A stretch of 64,000 bases of DNA from Oculatella sp. LEGE 06141. GTDB taxonomy: Bacteria; Cyanobacteriota; Cyanobacteriia; Elainellales; Elainellaceae. Both the position numbers and the translations under genes were made by a program. Under the pieces are notes generated by a model. That model had not been told where the DNA came from and did not search any database. It saw only the letters and a list, made by a program, of their open reading frames with translations. Shown here piece after piece: positions 16,291-25,327 of this stretch; positions within the stretch are counted from its first letter, which is position 1, and each line of letters starts with the position of its first letter. The stretch is from contig NZ_JADEWO010000003.1 in the NCBI RefSeq assembly GCF_015207605.1, forward strand, positions 62,001 through 126,000. Reading direction: 5' to 3'.

Positions 16291-17400
16291 TTACACTTCG
16301 GGTAATACTTCACTGGTCAGTCGGGCGGGTTGAGGTGGTGAAATCGGCGGTGGGTTGGGCTGAAGCCAGTGATCTGAAATGCTTTTGATGGAACTGGCGA
16401 TCGGCACCGCAACCACGACTCCCAAGGCTCCACCAATTCTGGCACCAATGAGCAGCGACAAAATGATCCAAATCGGATTTAAGCCAATCAGTTCTCCCAA
16501 AATTCGCGGAGCCAGCCCCTGGTCAATAATTTGGTCGATCAGGATGGCGATCGCCAGTACCAGCAAGCCTAGCCAGATATTTTGTAGACCTACCAGTAAA
16601 CTCACCAGGGTTACGCCAACAATGTCGCCAAAGGGAATAAAGACCATTGCTCCAATGCCGACCCCAAACACCAGAAAGAACGGCACCTTTAATAGAAAAA
16701 AGGCGATCGTTAGTGCCGTTGCTTCCAGTGCGGCAATGGTTGCTTGCCCAATGAAATAGTTTTCGAAGTTGGTTTGCAGCGCTTGCCGAACCTGAAGCGC
16801 CAGTTCGTTAGGCAACCAGCGGGCAATGCCATTCCAAAAACTTTCGCCATGCAGCAGCAAATAGAAGGCCAGAACGGTCGTTAGAATTACGCCTAAGAGG
16901 CTGTCGATCGCACCCAACACAAAGGCCAAAATTTCATCGGGCAGGGTTTCAAACTCTTCTGGCAGCAAACTGGCAAATTGGGTGACTAGGCTGGTCAGAT
17001 TGACTGGAATTCTGCGGAAGGTCAGCCAATTTTGTAGGGCTTGAACTTGCTGATTGCCAGAGTCGATCCATTGCGGCAGTAATTTTGCTAGTTCCGTCAA
17101 CTGCTCCACCAGGGCTGGCAGCAGCAGCAATCCAATCAGGATCAAAACAACCAGTGCCCCCAGAAAAACCAATCCAGTTGCGTGTCCCCGGCTCATGCCG
17201 CGATTTTGCAGCAGAGTGACCGGGTAGTCCAGAATGAAGGCGAGCAGGGTTGCCACCGCAAACACGCTCACCACAGGCCAAAAGTATTGTAGGAACTGAA
17301 GGAACAACCAACCGTTTAGAAAGATCAGCGGCAAGGCCAACCCCAGAATCAGCCACCGTGGCAGTAGCGTTTCTAATTTAGTCATTGTCTTTAATGCCAT
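16291..17400 (-). CDS. AI-2E family (PerM/TqsA-like) membrane transporter
   Basis: 369 residues and about eight membrane helices, with the central soluble loop (LTELAKLLPQWIDSGNQQVQ) and the conserved second half (FGVGIGAMVFIPFGDIVG, then IDQIIDQGLAPRILGELIGL) of the AI-2E transporter family. Family members export autoinducer-2 or other small molecules, and some act as cation/proton antiporters, so the substrate cannot be assigned. An ATG five codons in is an alternative start. It stands alone between ccaA and an EamA transporter. Confidence 0.9.
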   Translation of the reverse strand: MALKTMTKLETLLPRWLILGLALPLIFLNGWLFLQFLQYFWPVVSVFAVATLLAFILDYPVTLLQNRGMSRGHATGLVFLGALVVLILIGLLLLPALVEQLTELAKLLPQWIDSGNQQVQALQNWLTFRRIPVNLTSLVTQFASLLPEEFETLPDEILAFVLGAIDSLLGVILTTVLAFYLLLHGESFWNGIARWLPNELALQVRQALQTNFENYFIGQATIAALEATALTIAFFLLKVPFFLVFGVGIGAMVFIPFGDIVGVTLVSLLVGLQNIWLGLLVLAIAILIDQIIDQGLAPRILGELIGLNPIWIILSLLIGARIGGALGVVVAVPIASSIKSISDHWLQPNPPPISPPQPARLTSEVLPEV

Positions 17401-17481
17401 GTTTCTCTGAGTAAAACCATTGCTATAAACCAGTACGAATGCAGGTTTGGCAAGATGAACCAGCTATTCTGCCAGCCAAAA

Positions 17482-18387
17482 TCAGCCAAAATCAAACAGC
17501 AACCAAACACCACCCAGGGCAACAAGAACACCCACAATGGCTCGTATGCTGACGCGATCGCCCAACCAAATCGCAACGGGAAGGACAAACAGCGGACTGG
17601 TGGCACTCAGGGATTGAGCAATCCCGGTGGCGGCATATTTAAGCGCCGTTTGCTGAAGCCAGATGGCAAGATACGTGCTGAAAAACGACGCTCCGATCAA
17701 GATGCTGACCATTCGCACCGACTGCAACGGTTGAAACCACTGCCAGGATTGCCGCCTCACTCCAATCCACAGTCCTAACATCACTACTCCCGCTATCAGC
17801 CGCGCCAGCGTACTCCACAGTGGGCTGACCTCTGTAGTGGCTAATGCCGCTCGAGACATCACCGCTCCACTGGCTTGCCCCAGGGCCGCAAGCAGCCCAA
17901 AGCTAATCCCCCGGAGTGGACGGCTCGTTCCCTTCAAGGTTTCGGGTGTGCGTTCAACCACCACCCAAACCACTCCGGCGATAGTCAGCCCAATTCCCAT
18001 CCAGGCGCTTACGCTTAACTGCTCTCCTAAAAAGACCAGCGCCAGCAGTGCTGCCAGCGGTGGAGACAACGCCTCCAATAACAGCGATCGCCGTGCCCCT
18101 AAACAATTCAACGACTCAAAGAAAGCCGTATCCCCTACGCCAATCCCGATTGCACCGCTGAGTAATAGCAGGGCTAGCGAACCCGTGGGCATAACTGGAG
18201 CGCCATCTCCCCTTATCAGTACGGTAATGAAGATTAAGGCGATCGCAATCCCACTTTTGGCGAAGTTCAATATCAGGGGAGGAATGCGTTTGCCAATGCC
18301 GATGTAAATAAATGAGGCCATCGCCCAAATGAAGGCAGCACCCAGGGCGGCGAATTCGCCTCTAAAGTCAAGGATGAGTGTGTTCAC
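17482..18387 (-). CDS. EamA/DMT-superfamily permease
   Basis: 301 residues with ten predicted membrane helices arranged as two EamA repeats of five. The first begins at FAALGAAFIWAMASFIYIGI and the second at GISFGLLAALGQASGAVMSR. Family members export metabolites or nucleotide sugars; the substrate is unknown. It lies 81 bases downstream of the flavoenzyme gene on the same strand, so the two may be co-transcribed. Confidence 0.9.
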   Translation of the reverse strand: MNTLILDFRGEFAALGAAFIWAMASFIYIGIGKRIPPLILNFAKSGIAIALIFITVLIRGDGAPVMPTGSLALLLLSGAIGIGVGDTAFFESLNCLGARRSLLLEALSPPLAALLALVFLGEQLSVSAWMGIGLTIAGVVWVVVERTPETLKGTSRPLRGISFGLLAALGQASGAVMSRAALATTEVSPLWSTLARLIAGVVMLGLWIGVRRQSWQWFQPLQSVRMVSILIGASFFSTYLAIWLQQTALKYAATGIAQSLSATSPLFVLPVAIWLGDRVSIRAIVGVLVALGGVWLLFDFG

Positions 18388-18468
18388 GATCAGAAGACGT
18401 TAAATACCAGATGACATGAAACGATACGTGGGGGCTTGGCACTGCCAAACGCCTACAGCAGGAGGGCG

Positions 18469-19989
18469 TTAGCGACCGCTCTGCAATTGTTCCAGCAATT
18501 CTGCTGTTTGGCTGGGTTTCACCAAGGTATTGGCGCACAAAATGCCGGACGCTGCCACCGCTGGAACGCCAATTCCTGGCATGGTGCTGTCTCCCACCCG
18601 ATACAACCCGGAAATGGGGGTTTGGCAACCGGGAAACATCCCGTCTGTGGCGGCGATCGCCGGGCCATAGGTGCCCTGGTGTCGTCGCAAATAATGGGCG
18701 TGGGTGAGGGGGGTGCCAATCAGGTTTAAAACTAGACGCGATCGCAGATCGGGAATTACCCGTTCCAAGGCTCGATACAACGGTTCAGCACGCTCTCGCT
18801 TCTGCCTGTCGTAAGGTTCGTCTCGCTGCCAACCGTCGTAGGGTTCCAGCGTATAGGCGTGAATCACATGATGTCCTGCTGGGGCAAGCGAACGATCCCA
18901 CACCGAGGGAATCGAGATCATACAGGTATTGCCAGGAACAGTGATGTCCTGTGCCGCATCGTGAACTACGACGTGATGCCCGGTTAGCTGCTCCAGCCCA
19001 TCCGCACGAATGCCCAAATGCAGGTGCATAAAACTGTCTATGGCTGGGGTTTTAAGAGCAGCCTGACGATAGGCAGCAGGCAAATCCTGTGGGCTTAACA
19101 GGCGGGTGTATGTGTCCCAAATCGTGGCATTGGAGATGACAACAGGTGCGGTTAGTCGTTCAGCGTTGCGGAGCATAACTCCAGTCGCCTTGCCGTTTTC
19201 TACTACAACTTTGTCAACATGAGCCTTCAGCCGCAGCGTGCCGCCCCATTTCGTTAATCCTCGAACTAGCGCTTGCACGATCGCGCCACTGCCGCCAACG
19301 GGGTAATCAATCACAGAGTGCGATCGCTCGCCAAACATGAACGCAACTTCCGGTGCAATGGTGCCGTGAGCCTTCAACCCAGACAGCAAAAAACACTCCA
19401 GGTCAACCAGACGACGCACCCACGGATCGCGTACTTCTTGATCGAGCAAGTCTCCAACTGAGCCTTGAACCGAAACCAGTTGGGGCAGCAGCTTTAGCAA
19501 CGCCAGCGGATAGCGGCTCAGTAACGTGAGAACCACATTCAAATCAGCCCGCAGTGCCAGCGTTGGAATCTGCCGCATTGCTTCGTAGAGTTGCAAAAAC
19601 CGCTGTTCCAACCGGGCAAACTCTTGGGCACCCTGGGGCGTAACGTCTGCTACGGCAGCTCGATAGCAGTCGGCGTTGCCGTAGACCGGGAATGTGCCTT
19701 CGGGAAAGTGATAATGCCCCAGCGGATCGTAGGGAATGGCATCTACTGCTTCGCCCAATACATCCAGCACCTGCCGGAGCGGATTCAAAGACTGGCGATC
19801 GCTCAATCCACAATAAAATGATGGCCCTGAATCAAAGTGAAAGCCCTGGCGCGAGAAGCTGTGGGCTGCCCCACCTGGAATGGAATGGCTTTCGCACACA
19901 ATGACCTGTTGCCCGTACCGAGCCAGCAGGGCAGCCGCTACCAATCCACCAATGCCGCTACCAATTACAATTACATCTGCGTCCTGCAT
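18469..19989 (-). CDS. FAD-dependent carotenoid isomerase/desaturase-like oxidoreductase
   Basis: 506 residues. The N-terminal dinucleotide-binding motif is VIVIGSGIGGLVAAALLARY, followed by PGGAAHSFSRQGFHFDSGPS. The C-terminal FAD motif is LYRVGDSTMPGIGVPAVAAS. This layout is that of the CrtI/CrtISO (CrtH) family, which isomerises or desaturates carotenoids, and it is closer to the isomerase branch by its FDSGPSF and HSVIDYPVGGSGAIV segments. It could be a paralogue acting on another lipid, since cyanobacteria carry several. No carotenoid gene is adjacent. The start is preceded by no obvious ribosome site. Confidence 0.85.
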   Translation of the reverse strand: MQDADVIVIGSGIGGLVAAALLARYGQQVIVCESHSIPGGAAHSFSRQGFHFDSGPSFYCGLSDRQSLNPLRQVLDVLGEAVDAIPYDPLGHYHFPEGTFPVYGNADCYRAAVADVTPQGAQEFARLEQRFLQLYEAMRQIPTLALRADLNVVLTLLSRYPLALLKLLPQLVSVQGSVGDLLDQEVRDPWVRRLVDLECFLLSGLKAHGTIAPEVAFMFGERSHSVIDYPVGGSGAIVQALVRGLTKWGGTLRLKAHVDKVVVENGKATGVMLRNAERLTAPVVISNATIWDTYTRLLSPQDLPAAYRQAALKTPAIDSFMHLHLGIRADGLEQLTGHHVVVHDAAQDITVPGNTCMISIPSVWDRSLAPAGHHVIHAYTLEPYDGWQRDEPYDRQKRERAEPLYRALERVIPDLRSRLVLNLIGTPLTHAHYLRRHQGTYGPAIAATDGMFPGCQTPISGLYRVGDSTMPGIGVPAVAASGILCANTLVKPSQTAELLEQLQSGR

Positions 19990-20119
19990 TCAGCCTGCCA
20001 AAGCGTTTGTCGATTTCACCCTTGCGATTGTAACGAGATTGACGCGCGATCGCGCCCCACGGGAGCAACGAACAGCGTGGAGCGATAGCCGCGCAATACT
20101 GCTTCGATGCGTGCCTGAA

Positions 20120-20644
20120 TCAGGGATGGATAGACCCGTCGGGTAAGGTTGCTCCCGCCAAATTGGCGTTCTCTAAATTGGCACAGCCTCCGACGTTTAG
20201 ATCGAGCGTTGCGCCCTGCTCGTTCGTCTGCAAATCCAACCCCAGAATTGTGTTGCTGTTGTCTGATGGAATTGGCGTGGGGCTGGCCTCTACGGAGAGG
20301 CTGACGTTGGTGCTGTCGGGCTGCGATCGCAGATTAAACCGAATGGCAGTACACCCCACATCCGCCTGCTTCAAGTTGGCTGCCTCTAAATTGCTGGACT
20401 GCAAATTTGCGTTGGCTAACTTCACTCGTTCAAGATTGGCCTGCCTCAAGTTTGCGCCTTCTAAATTCACGCCTCGCAGGTCAAGCCCTTCTAAATTTGC
20501 GCCTTGCAAGTTACATCCTACACATTGCTTGGTTTGCAGCAGTTGCCTTACCCGTCCCTGCTTCAAAAAAATTGGAGTGTAGATAACGGCGGCTATTCCA
20601 AAGGTAATTAATACTGTGGCGATCGCTAATTTTTTTACTGCCAT
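20120..20644 (-). CDS. Membrane-anchored pentapeptide-repeat protein
   Basis: 174 residues. A hydrophobic N-terminal helix (LAIATVLITFGIAAVIYTPI) anchors or exports the protein. About ten pentapeptide repeats of the A(N/D)Lxx type follow (about 44-98), after a CVGC pair that may be redox-active or may bind metal. The C-terminal 75 residues are Ser/Thr-rich with a second short repeat (NLENANLAGATLPDG). Pentapeptide repeats form a quadrilateral beta helix; the role is unknown and such proteins are abundant in cyanobacteria. Confidence 0.85.
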   Translation of the reverse strand: MAVKKLAIATVLITFGIAAVIYTPIFLKQGRVRQLLQTKQCVGCNLQGANLEGLDLRGVNLEGANLRQANLERVKLANANLQSSNLEAANLKQADVGCTAIRFNLRSQPDSTNVSLSVEASPTPIPSDNSNTILGLDLQTNEQGATLDLNVGGCANLENANLAGATLPDGSIHP

Positions 20645-21018
20645 GACTGTTAGCAGGAGCCTAACTATTCAGATGTGAATCAGATGTGAATGGGAAAAGC
20701 TCCGCCCATCGGTTTGAATCTAACTTAATGTTAACTATTTTTTATGCGATTGGAAATTAAGTTTCTCTGCAATGCGTTGCAAAACAAGCTCTATTAGCCC
20801 ATTTCACTGTTAGTTATTAGGTCGTTATTAGGGGCTTTGTGGCTCAATTTGTTAACAGATATCTCCTTGTTTATAGATTTGTCACCAGGCTGCGTTGCCA
20901 AACCAAATGTTTTATTTACTGGAAATATAAGTGACAGCAGAAGTCATATTACGCAGCTCAGACATCCTAACTGACTTGTGCCCACTAGTCATGCTTCTGT
21001 GTCACACAGGAGGGAATT
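20645..21018. other. Divergent spacer
   Basis: 374 bases between the pentapeptide gene and the plus-strand stress-like gene. It is AT-rich around 20720-20940, as expected for two divergent promoters. A good ribosome site (CAGGAGGGAATT) ends it. I see no repeat or RNA gene. Confidence 0.5.
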
Positions 21019-21501
21019 ATGGTTTGGAATCAACATCAATATTCAGTAGCAACCTTTAGCGATCGACAGTCGGCAGAAGAAGCGCTCCGCAATTTAAGAA
21101 AAGCGGGATTTCAGCAAGCGTGGCTCTCTGCCGATTTTTATGACCTGGAACCCACGGTCACTACCTTTGACGCTTATTTAGACGACGACTCAGACACACC
21201 CGCCTGTGGCTCGGTCATTGGCTCGTTGCTCGGTGCTGCCGGGGGGTGTGTGGCAGGGCTGGCATTACTCCTTGCGCCAGAAGTGTCTATTCCGCTTGCC
21301 GTTGGAGCCTGGGGGTCTACGTTACTGACGACCATTACAGGTGCCGGAATTGGAGCTGTAAGCGGTAGCCTGATTGAGGCCATGAGCTGTCAGTCTCAGA
21401 AAGACGATCGCCCCTGCCACTATCGACTCATGCTGGACGGCGATTATGATGAGGTTTTGCGGGCGAACTCTTGCCTGAAGCACTCCCACTCATCAATTTA
21501 G
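21019..21501 (+). CDS. Hypothetical protein with YflT-like N-terminus and glycine-rich hydrophobic core
   Basis: 160 residues. The first 40 residues (YSVATFSDRQSAEEALRNL) have the pattern of the general-stress YflT/GspM-type domain. The middle (about 60-120) is Gly/Ala-rich and hydrophobic (GSVIGSLLGAAGGCVAGLAL and ITGAGIGAVSGSLIEA), like glycine-zipper membrane proteins. The C-terminus returns to a soluble-looking strand (YRLMLDGDYDEVLRA). It is possibly a stress-induced membrane-associated protein; no firm function. The ribosome site is excellent. Confidence 0.75.
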   Translation: MVWNQHQYSVATFSDRQSAEEALRNLRKAGFQQAWLSADFYDLEPTVTTFDAYLDDDSDTPACGSVIGSLLGAAGGCVAGLALLLAPEVSIPLAVGAWGSTLLTTITGAGIGAVSGSLIEAMSCQSQKDDRPCHYRLMLDGDYDEVLRANSCLKHSHSSI

Positions 21502-21563
21502 TAGGCTCGGGCAGACATCGATCGGTTGGTTATCTGAACAAAGGATCAAGAACCAGTGGCGAG

Positions 21564-21629
21564 GCAGGAATAGTATGGAGCAGGAATAGTACGGGGCAGA
21601 ACATAGTATGGAGCAGAAATAACAGTATG
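21564..21629. repeat. Four 16-17-base tandem repeats
   Basis: Units are GCAGGAATAGTATGGA, GCAGGAATAGTACGGG, GCAGAACATAGTATGGA and GCAGAAATAACAGTATG, in direct succession between two convergent genes. There are no spacers, so this is not a CRISPR. Confidence 0.75.
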
Positions 21630-21648
21630 CTCACTCCGCCTCAGCGTA

Positions 21649-21846
21649 CTAGTCGTCGGGAAATTGCCAGCACGAAATGTGTTCTACGCTGGTGCTGCCG
21701 CAACAACACGCTTCCTGCGTTGATGCCACCCATTCGCGATCGCAACGACGGCAATGGCACAGGATATTGTGCAGGTTGGCCGCCGCAATGCGGAGTTGCC
21801 ATTCGTGCAGTTCAGCCGGATCGAGCTGTCGGGGAATCTCTGACAT
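21649..21846 (-). CDS. Small Cys-rich protein, probable zinc ribbon
   Basis: A 65-residue protein with Cys30, Cys32, Cys35 (ILCHCRRCDREW), a Cys47-Cys48-Cys49 run (EACCCGST) and a Cys near residue 59. The spacing of the first group and the CxG-type second group suggests a two-knuckle metal site. The start has GGAG four bases upstream, and the frame looks coding. I do not recognise the family by name. It is convergent with the preceding gene across the tandem repeats. Confidence 0.7.
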   Translation of the reverse strand: MSEIPRQLDPAELHEWQLRIAAANLHNILCHCRRCDREWVASTQEACCCGSTSVEHISCWQFPDD

Positions 21847-22024
21847 AGTACTCCGGTAATTCGCAATGGATATAGTTCGCGATGGAAATCTAGCGACAAA
21901 AAGTACGGTATCTTCTACCTATTGCAACAGACAAGGCAGACCCTGACGGAATAGGATCGAAATGTAAGCGATTTCTACCGTTAAAGCAAGACAGCATTTG
22001 TTGACTGGGTAAGGAGGATACTGA

Positions 22025-22366
22025 ATGCAAAGCACATACGACACAGACAAACGCAAGTTACTATCGTCTTTGTGTCATGGGTCGATTTTCTTGAGTTCGT
22101 TGCTGGTGTCGATTGGCATCCCCATCGCCATTCTGGTTGTCTCAGAAGACCCAGTTGTGAAAGAGAACGCTAAAGAAGCCATCAATTTTCACCTCAACGT
22201 CTGGCTGTATGGGCTGATCCTGGTACCGTTGTCGTTTATTACGTTTGGGTTGGCTGGTGGCATTTGGTGGTTGGTGCATTGGGGGCTTAGCATTTGGGCA
22301 ATTACCCATTGTTTGCGTACTCCCGAAACGGCCTTCCGCTATCCGTTTATTTTCCGCGTGGTCTAA
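22025..22366 (+). CDS. DUF4870 membrane protein
   Basis: 113 residues with three hydrophobic segments. The first hairpin (CHGSIFLSSLLVSIGIPIAI), the conserved VKENAKEAINFHLNVWLYGL and the C-terminal segment are those of DUF4870 (Tic20-like). A strong AAGGAGG ribosome site lies upstream. The function is unknown; related proteins are small integral membrane proteins. Confidence 0.88.
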   Translation: MQSTYDTDKRKLLSSLCHGSIFLSSLLVSIGIPIAILVVSEDPVVKENAKEAINFHLNVWLYGLILVPLSFITFGLAGGIWWLVHWGLSIWAITHCLRTPETAFRYPFIFRVV

Positions 22367-22412
22367 ACCAGCGGATTCCCGAAGATTCTGCAAAACTAAA
22401 TAACTGTAAGGG

Positions 22413-22438
22413 TAGGGGCGGTTCACGGATCGCCCCTA
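22413..22438. terminator. Hairpin between convergent genes
   Basis: TAGGGGCG (22413-22420) pairs perfectly with CGCCCCTA (22431-22438) around a ten-base loop. It lies between the DUF4870 gene and the gamma-glutamyltransferase gene and probably serves both strands. The T tract is weak. Confidence 0.6.
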
Positions 22439-22461
22439 TTGATTTGGAGTTCCTGGCGCAT

Positions 22462-24060
22462 CTAGCCAGCGATCGCCAACCCGTCTGCCCTCGGCTCAGA
22501 GGCGGCTACAAGGGCACCCTTCTGCCGCAAAATAATTTGTCCTTTGCCAAATTGCTGTCCTTCTGCCGTGGTTTGGATCTGGTGGCCGCGATCGCTCAAG
22601 CCCAATGCCACCGATCGGGGTACAGTTTGCTCTAACAGTACCGATCGCCCAGACAAAAATTGCCAGCGAGGGGCATCCAATGCCGCTTGCGGATTCATGC
22701 CGTAGTCTCTTAGATTCACCGCTACCTGTAGATGCCCCTGGGGTTGCATGTGCCCACCCATGACACCAAATGGCCCCAGTGGTTCGTTGCCCTGCGTTAG
22801 AAACGCCGGAATGATGGTGTGGAATGGTCGTTTTCCTGATCCAGCCAGGTTGGGATGTCCGGGTGCTAGCGAGAAGCCCATTCCCCGATTTTGCAGGGCA
22901 ATGCCCGTTCCCGGAACCAGAATACCGCTGCCAAATCCTTCGTAGTTGGACTGAATAAAGGACACCATCACATCCTGATCGGCTGCTGCTACATAAACAG
23001 TTCCACCCGTCAAAAAGCCAGTTTGAGCCAGCATGGCACGATCGCCAATCAGGTTTCGCCGCTCTGCCGCATAGGTTTTGTCGAGCAGATGCTCGGTTGC
23101 TAGCGTCATCCAATCTGGATCGGCCACATGCTGCTGCACATCGGCAAAGGCTAGCTTCATGGCTTCAATTTGCAGATGATAGCTCTGAAGCGAGTCGCGC
23201 GGATATTGAGCCAACTCTAACCCTTCCAAAATATTCAACGCCATCAGGGCGGCAATGCCCTGCCCGTTAGGCGGAATTTCCCACACCGTCAGGTCACGGT
23301 AGGTGGTCGAGATCGGGTCTACCCACAGCGGTTGGTGGGTCTTTAAATCTTCTAGCGTCAGTAAGCCCTCGGTATCTGCCGCAAAAGCGGCCATTTTTTC
23401 TGCCAGGCTGCCCCGATAAAAGCTTTCTCCTCCCGTGGCGGCAATCTGACGCAGGGTTGCTGCATGGGCAGGGCTGCCCCACATCTCTCCGGCGCGTGGA
23501 GCGCGATCGCCCCCAAAAAAGACTTGCTTTAAGGGCTGAAAAGACTTGCCCGTTTGCCTGACAAACAGTGATTCGGCATGTATCCAGGCTCGTGCCGTTT
23601 CGGGAGACACCGGGAAGCCGTCTTCGGCATACCGAATGGCTGGGGCAAAGAGCTGTTCAAACGGCAGCTTTCCCCAACGTTCCCAGAGCGATCGCCATGC
23701 TGACACTGCTCCTGGCACGGTAACAGGCAGCCAACCCAGTTGAGGTACCGTGTCATAGGCCGAGAAGTGGTCGGGTGTTAACGCTTTAGGACTTTTTCCC
23801 GACGCGTTTAGCCCATGCAGATGCCCATCCCAAACCAGCGCAAAGGCATCGGAGCCAATGCCGTTAGAGGTGGGTTCCACGACCGTGAGGGCGATCGCCA
23901 TTGCCAGCGCCGCATCGACCGCATTTCCGCCCGCCCAAAACATCTCCATTCCGGCCAGCGTCGCCAACGGTTGACTGGTTGCCGCTGCATACCGAGAACC
24001 CATAATGACACGGCGACCAGACGGATAGGGATAATCGGTGAGATTAACGTGCAAAACCAT
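22462..24060 (-). CDS. Gamma-glutamyltransferase family protein
   Basis: 532 residues of the Ntn-hydrolase gamma-glutamyltransferase family, which cleaves gamma-glutamyl bonds of glutathione and related amides. Family landmarks are GGNAVDAALAMAIALTVVEP, GIGSDAFALVWDG and the small-subunit region GGTVYVAAADQDVMVSFIQS followed by NYEGFGSGI. The Thr in GTVY is the likely autocleavage nucleophile. There is no signal peptide, unlike periplasmic E. coli Ggt; this fits the YwrD-like cytosolic branch. It lies 73 bases downstream of the tryptophan-dioxygenase-like gene and may share its transcript. Confidence 0.9.
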   Translation of the reverse strand: MVLHVNLTDYPYPSGRRVIMGSRYAAATSQPLATLAGMEMFWAGGNAVDAALAMAIALTVVEPTSNGIGSDAFALVWDGHLHGLNASGKSPKALTPDHFSAYDTVPQLGWLPVTVPGAVSAWRSLWERWGKLPFEQLFAPAIRYAEDGFPVSPETARAWIHAESLFVRQTGKSFQPLKQVFFGGDRAPRAGEMWGSPAHAATLRQIAATGGESFYRGSLAEKMAAFAADTEGLLTLEDLKTHQPLWVDPISTTYRDLTVWEIPPNGQGIAALMALNILEGLELAQYPRDSLQSYHLQIEAMKLAFADVQQHVADPDWMTLATEHLLDKTYAAERRNLIGDRAMLAQTGFLTGGTVYVAAADQDVMVSFIQSNYEGFGSGILVPGTGIALQNRGMGFSLAPGHPNLAGSGKRPFHTIIPAFLTQGNEPLGPFGVMGGHMQPQGHLQVAVNLRDYGMNPQAALDAPRWQFLSGRSVLLEQTVPRSVALGLSDRGHQIQTTAEGQQFGKGQIILRQKGALVAASEPRADGLAIAG

Positions 24061-24133
24061 AGGGCTTGGTGTGGCTGTGGGAGGAACGCCGGGGCAATAT
24101 GTAGAGGCTTATTCTACCGCCTGAGGGATTGCC

Positions 24134-24988
24134 TCAGGTCAAACTTGCTGCGCTTAATCCTGGAAATAGCGGTGTCAGTTCTTTTTCATACTTTGCCAGG
24201 TAGTCACGAAAGGATGTGCCGCCTGTGCCGACATCGACACCGACTAACTTGAGTTGCTGTACGGCTAACCCTAAGTGATGACGATGAAATCGGGTTTGTA
24301 GCTCGTCATAGGTCTTTAAATCGTTCAGTACTGCTTTGGCGTAGGGATGCTGTTGTAATTCCAGCAGTTTTTCCGCCAATGGTTTGCCTGGTGCCCGATC
24401 GAGTAAAGCCTGGTAGTAATGCGCCAGATTATGCTGCTGATACTGGTCAAACCAGTGAGCCAGGTTGGCTCCATACTGGCGATCGAATGCTGTTTCAGCC
24501 ACATGGGGCGTGCCTTGAGCGTTATTTGTGCCGCCCTCCCAATATTTATGCACTCCGCTCATAATCTCCAGTCGGCGAAACTGAAACGACTGAAAGCCGC
24601 TGGTGGGGCCAATGCTGGTGCGAAATTCGGCAAATGCTCGCATGGTTCCCAAAATGGGCATTGTGCCCACAGCCACCTCATACAGCTTCAACACCCGTTG
24701 AAAGAAGTAGCACGCTTCACTGGTATCGCCAATGATGGCATTGCTTGGGGCTTGTAAGGCCGTCTCGATCGCCTCCAGAACGCGATCGAGGTCGATGATC
24801 ATCTGGTTAAACGCCAACTCACAAATTTGATGCACCGCGATAAATAAATCCTCATCCTGAGACGCTGTAAGCGGGCGTTTACACTGAAGCAGTGCTTCTA
24901 GATCGTGATAGCTCCAATAATGGTTTTGCGTCACATCCAGGTTTGGATCTAAAGGCGGCAACGGTTGGGGGTGGTATGGAGTAGACAC
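24134..24988 (-). CDS. Tryptophan 2,3-dioxygenase family heme protein
   Basis: 284 residues. The enzyme family opens the indole ring of tryptophan to give N-formylkynurenine. Active-site features line up with Xanthomonas TDO: the distal His in LFIAVHQICEL, the substrate Arg in GFQSFQFRRLEI, the proximal heme His in FHRHHLGLAVQQL, and the GTGGTS loop. The usual WF/K after ELW is changed to AFNQ. No kynureninase or formamidase gene is next to it, so a complete pathway is not shown here. Possible roles include NAD precursor supply or tryptophan turnover, but these are guesses. Confidence 0.87.
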   Translation of the reverse strand: MSTPYHPQPLPPLDPNLDVTQNHYWSYHDLEALLQCKRPLTASQDEDLFIAVHQICELAFNQMIIDLDRVLEAIETALQAPSNAIIGDTSEACYFFQRVLKLYEVAVGTMPILGTMRAFAEFRTSIGPTSGFQSFQFRRLEIMSGVHKYWEGGTNNAQGTPHVAETAFDRQYGANLAHWFDQYQQHNLAHYYQALLDRAPGKPLAEKLLELQQHPYAKAVLNDLKTYDELQTRFHRHHLGLAVQQLKLVGVDVGTGGTSFRDYLAKYEKELTPLFPGLSAASLT

Positions 24989-25327
24989 AGGACAGAACTC
25001 TCATTTGCTGATGGTGTGCGTTTGCTGAGGTTGAACCGTATGGTATGCACCCACAGTCACCCCTGTTCACCAGCCATTTCAGGCCAAATTGGGTTCAGCC
25101 CGATGTGAGGCGAGCGATCGCTCGTTCAATAGGTAGATGAACTAGACTGAAGAATCACTTACCTTACACTAGGTTTGTGCAACCCATCATCTAACGGTGC
25201 AATGTCCAAACGGCAAACACTCTATGCATTAGCATCCAGAGTATCCAGGCTACCCTTCAAGCTGTGTAGCCTTTGATGCACTCGTTCGCTAACATTACCA
25301 ACCTTGCTGTACCGCAATCCGATTCAG
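24989..25327. other. Divergent spacer
   Basis: 339 bases between the dioxygenase and the MscS genes. It contains no frame of interest. The plus-strand reading frame of the channel is open to a TTG at 25304. I see no repeats. Confidence 0.45.

Noticed and set aside
21564-21629. Possible CRISPR array
   Set aside because: Repeats are contiguous without unique spacers and no cas genes are in the window.
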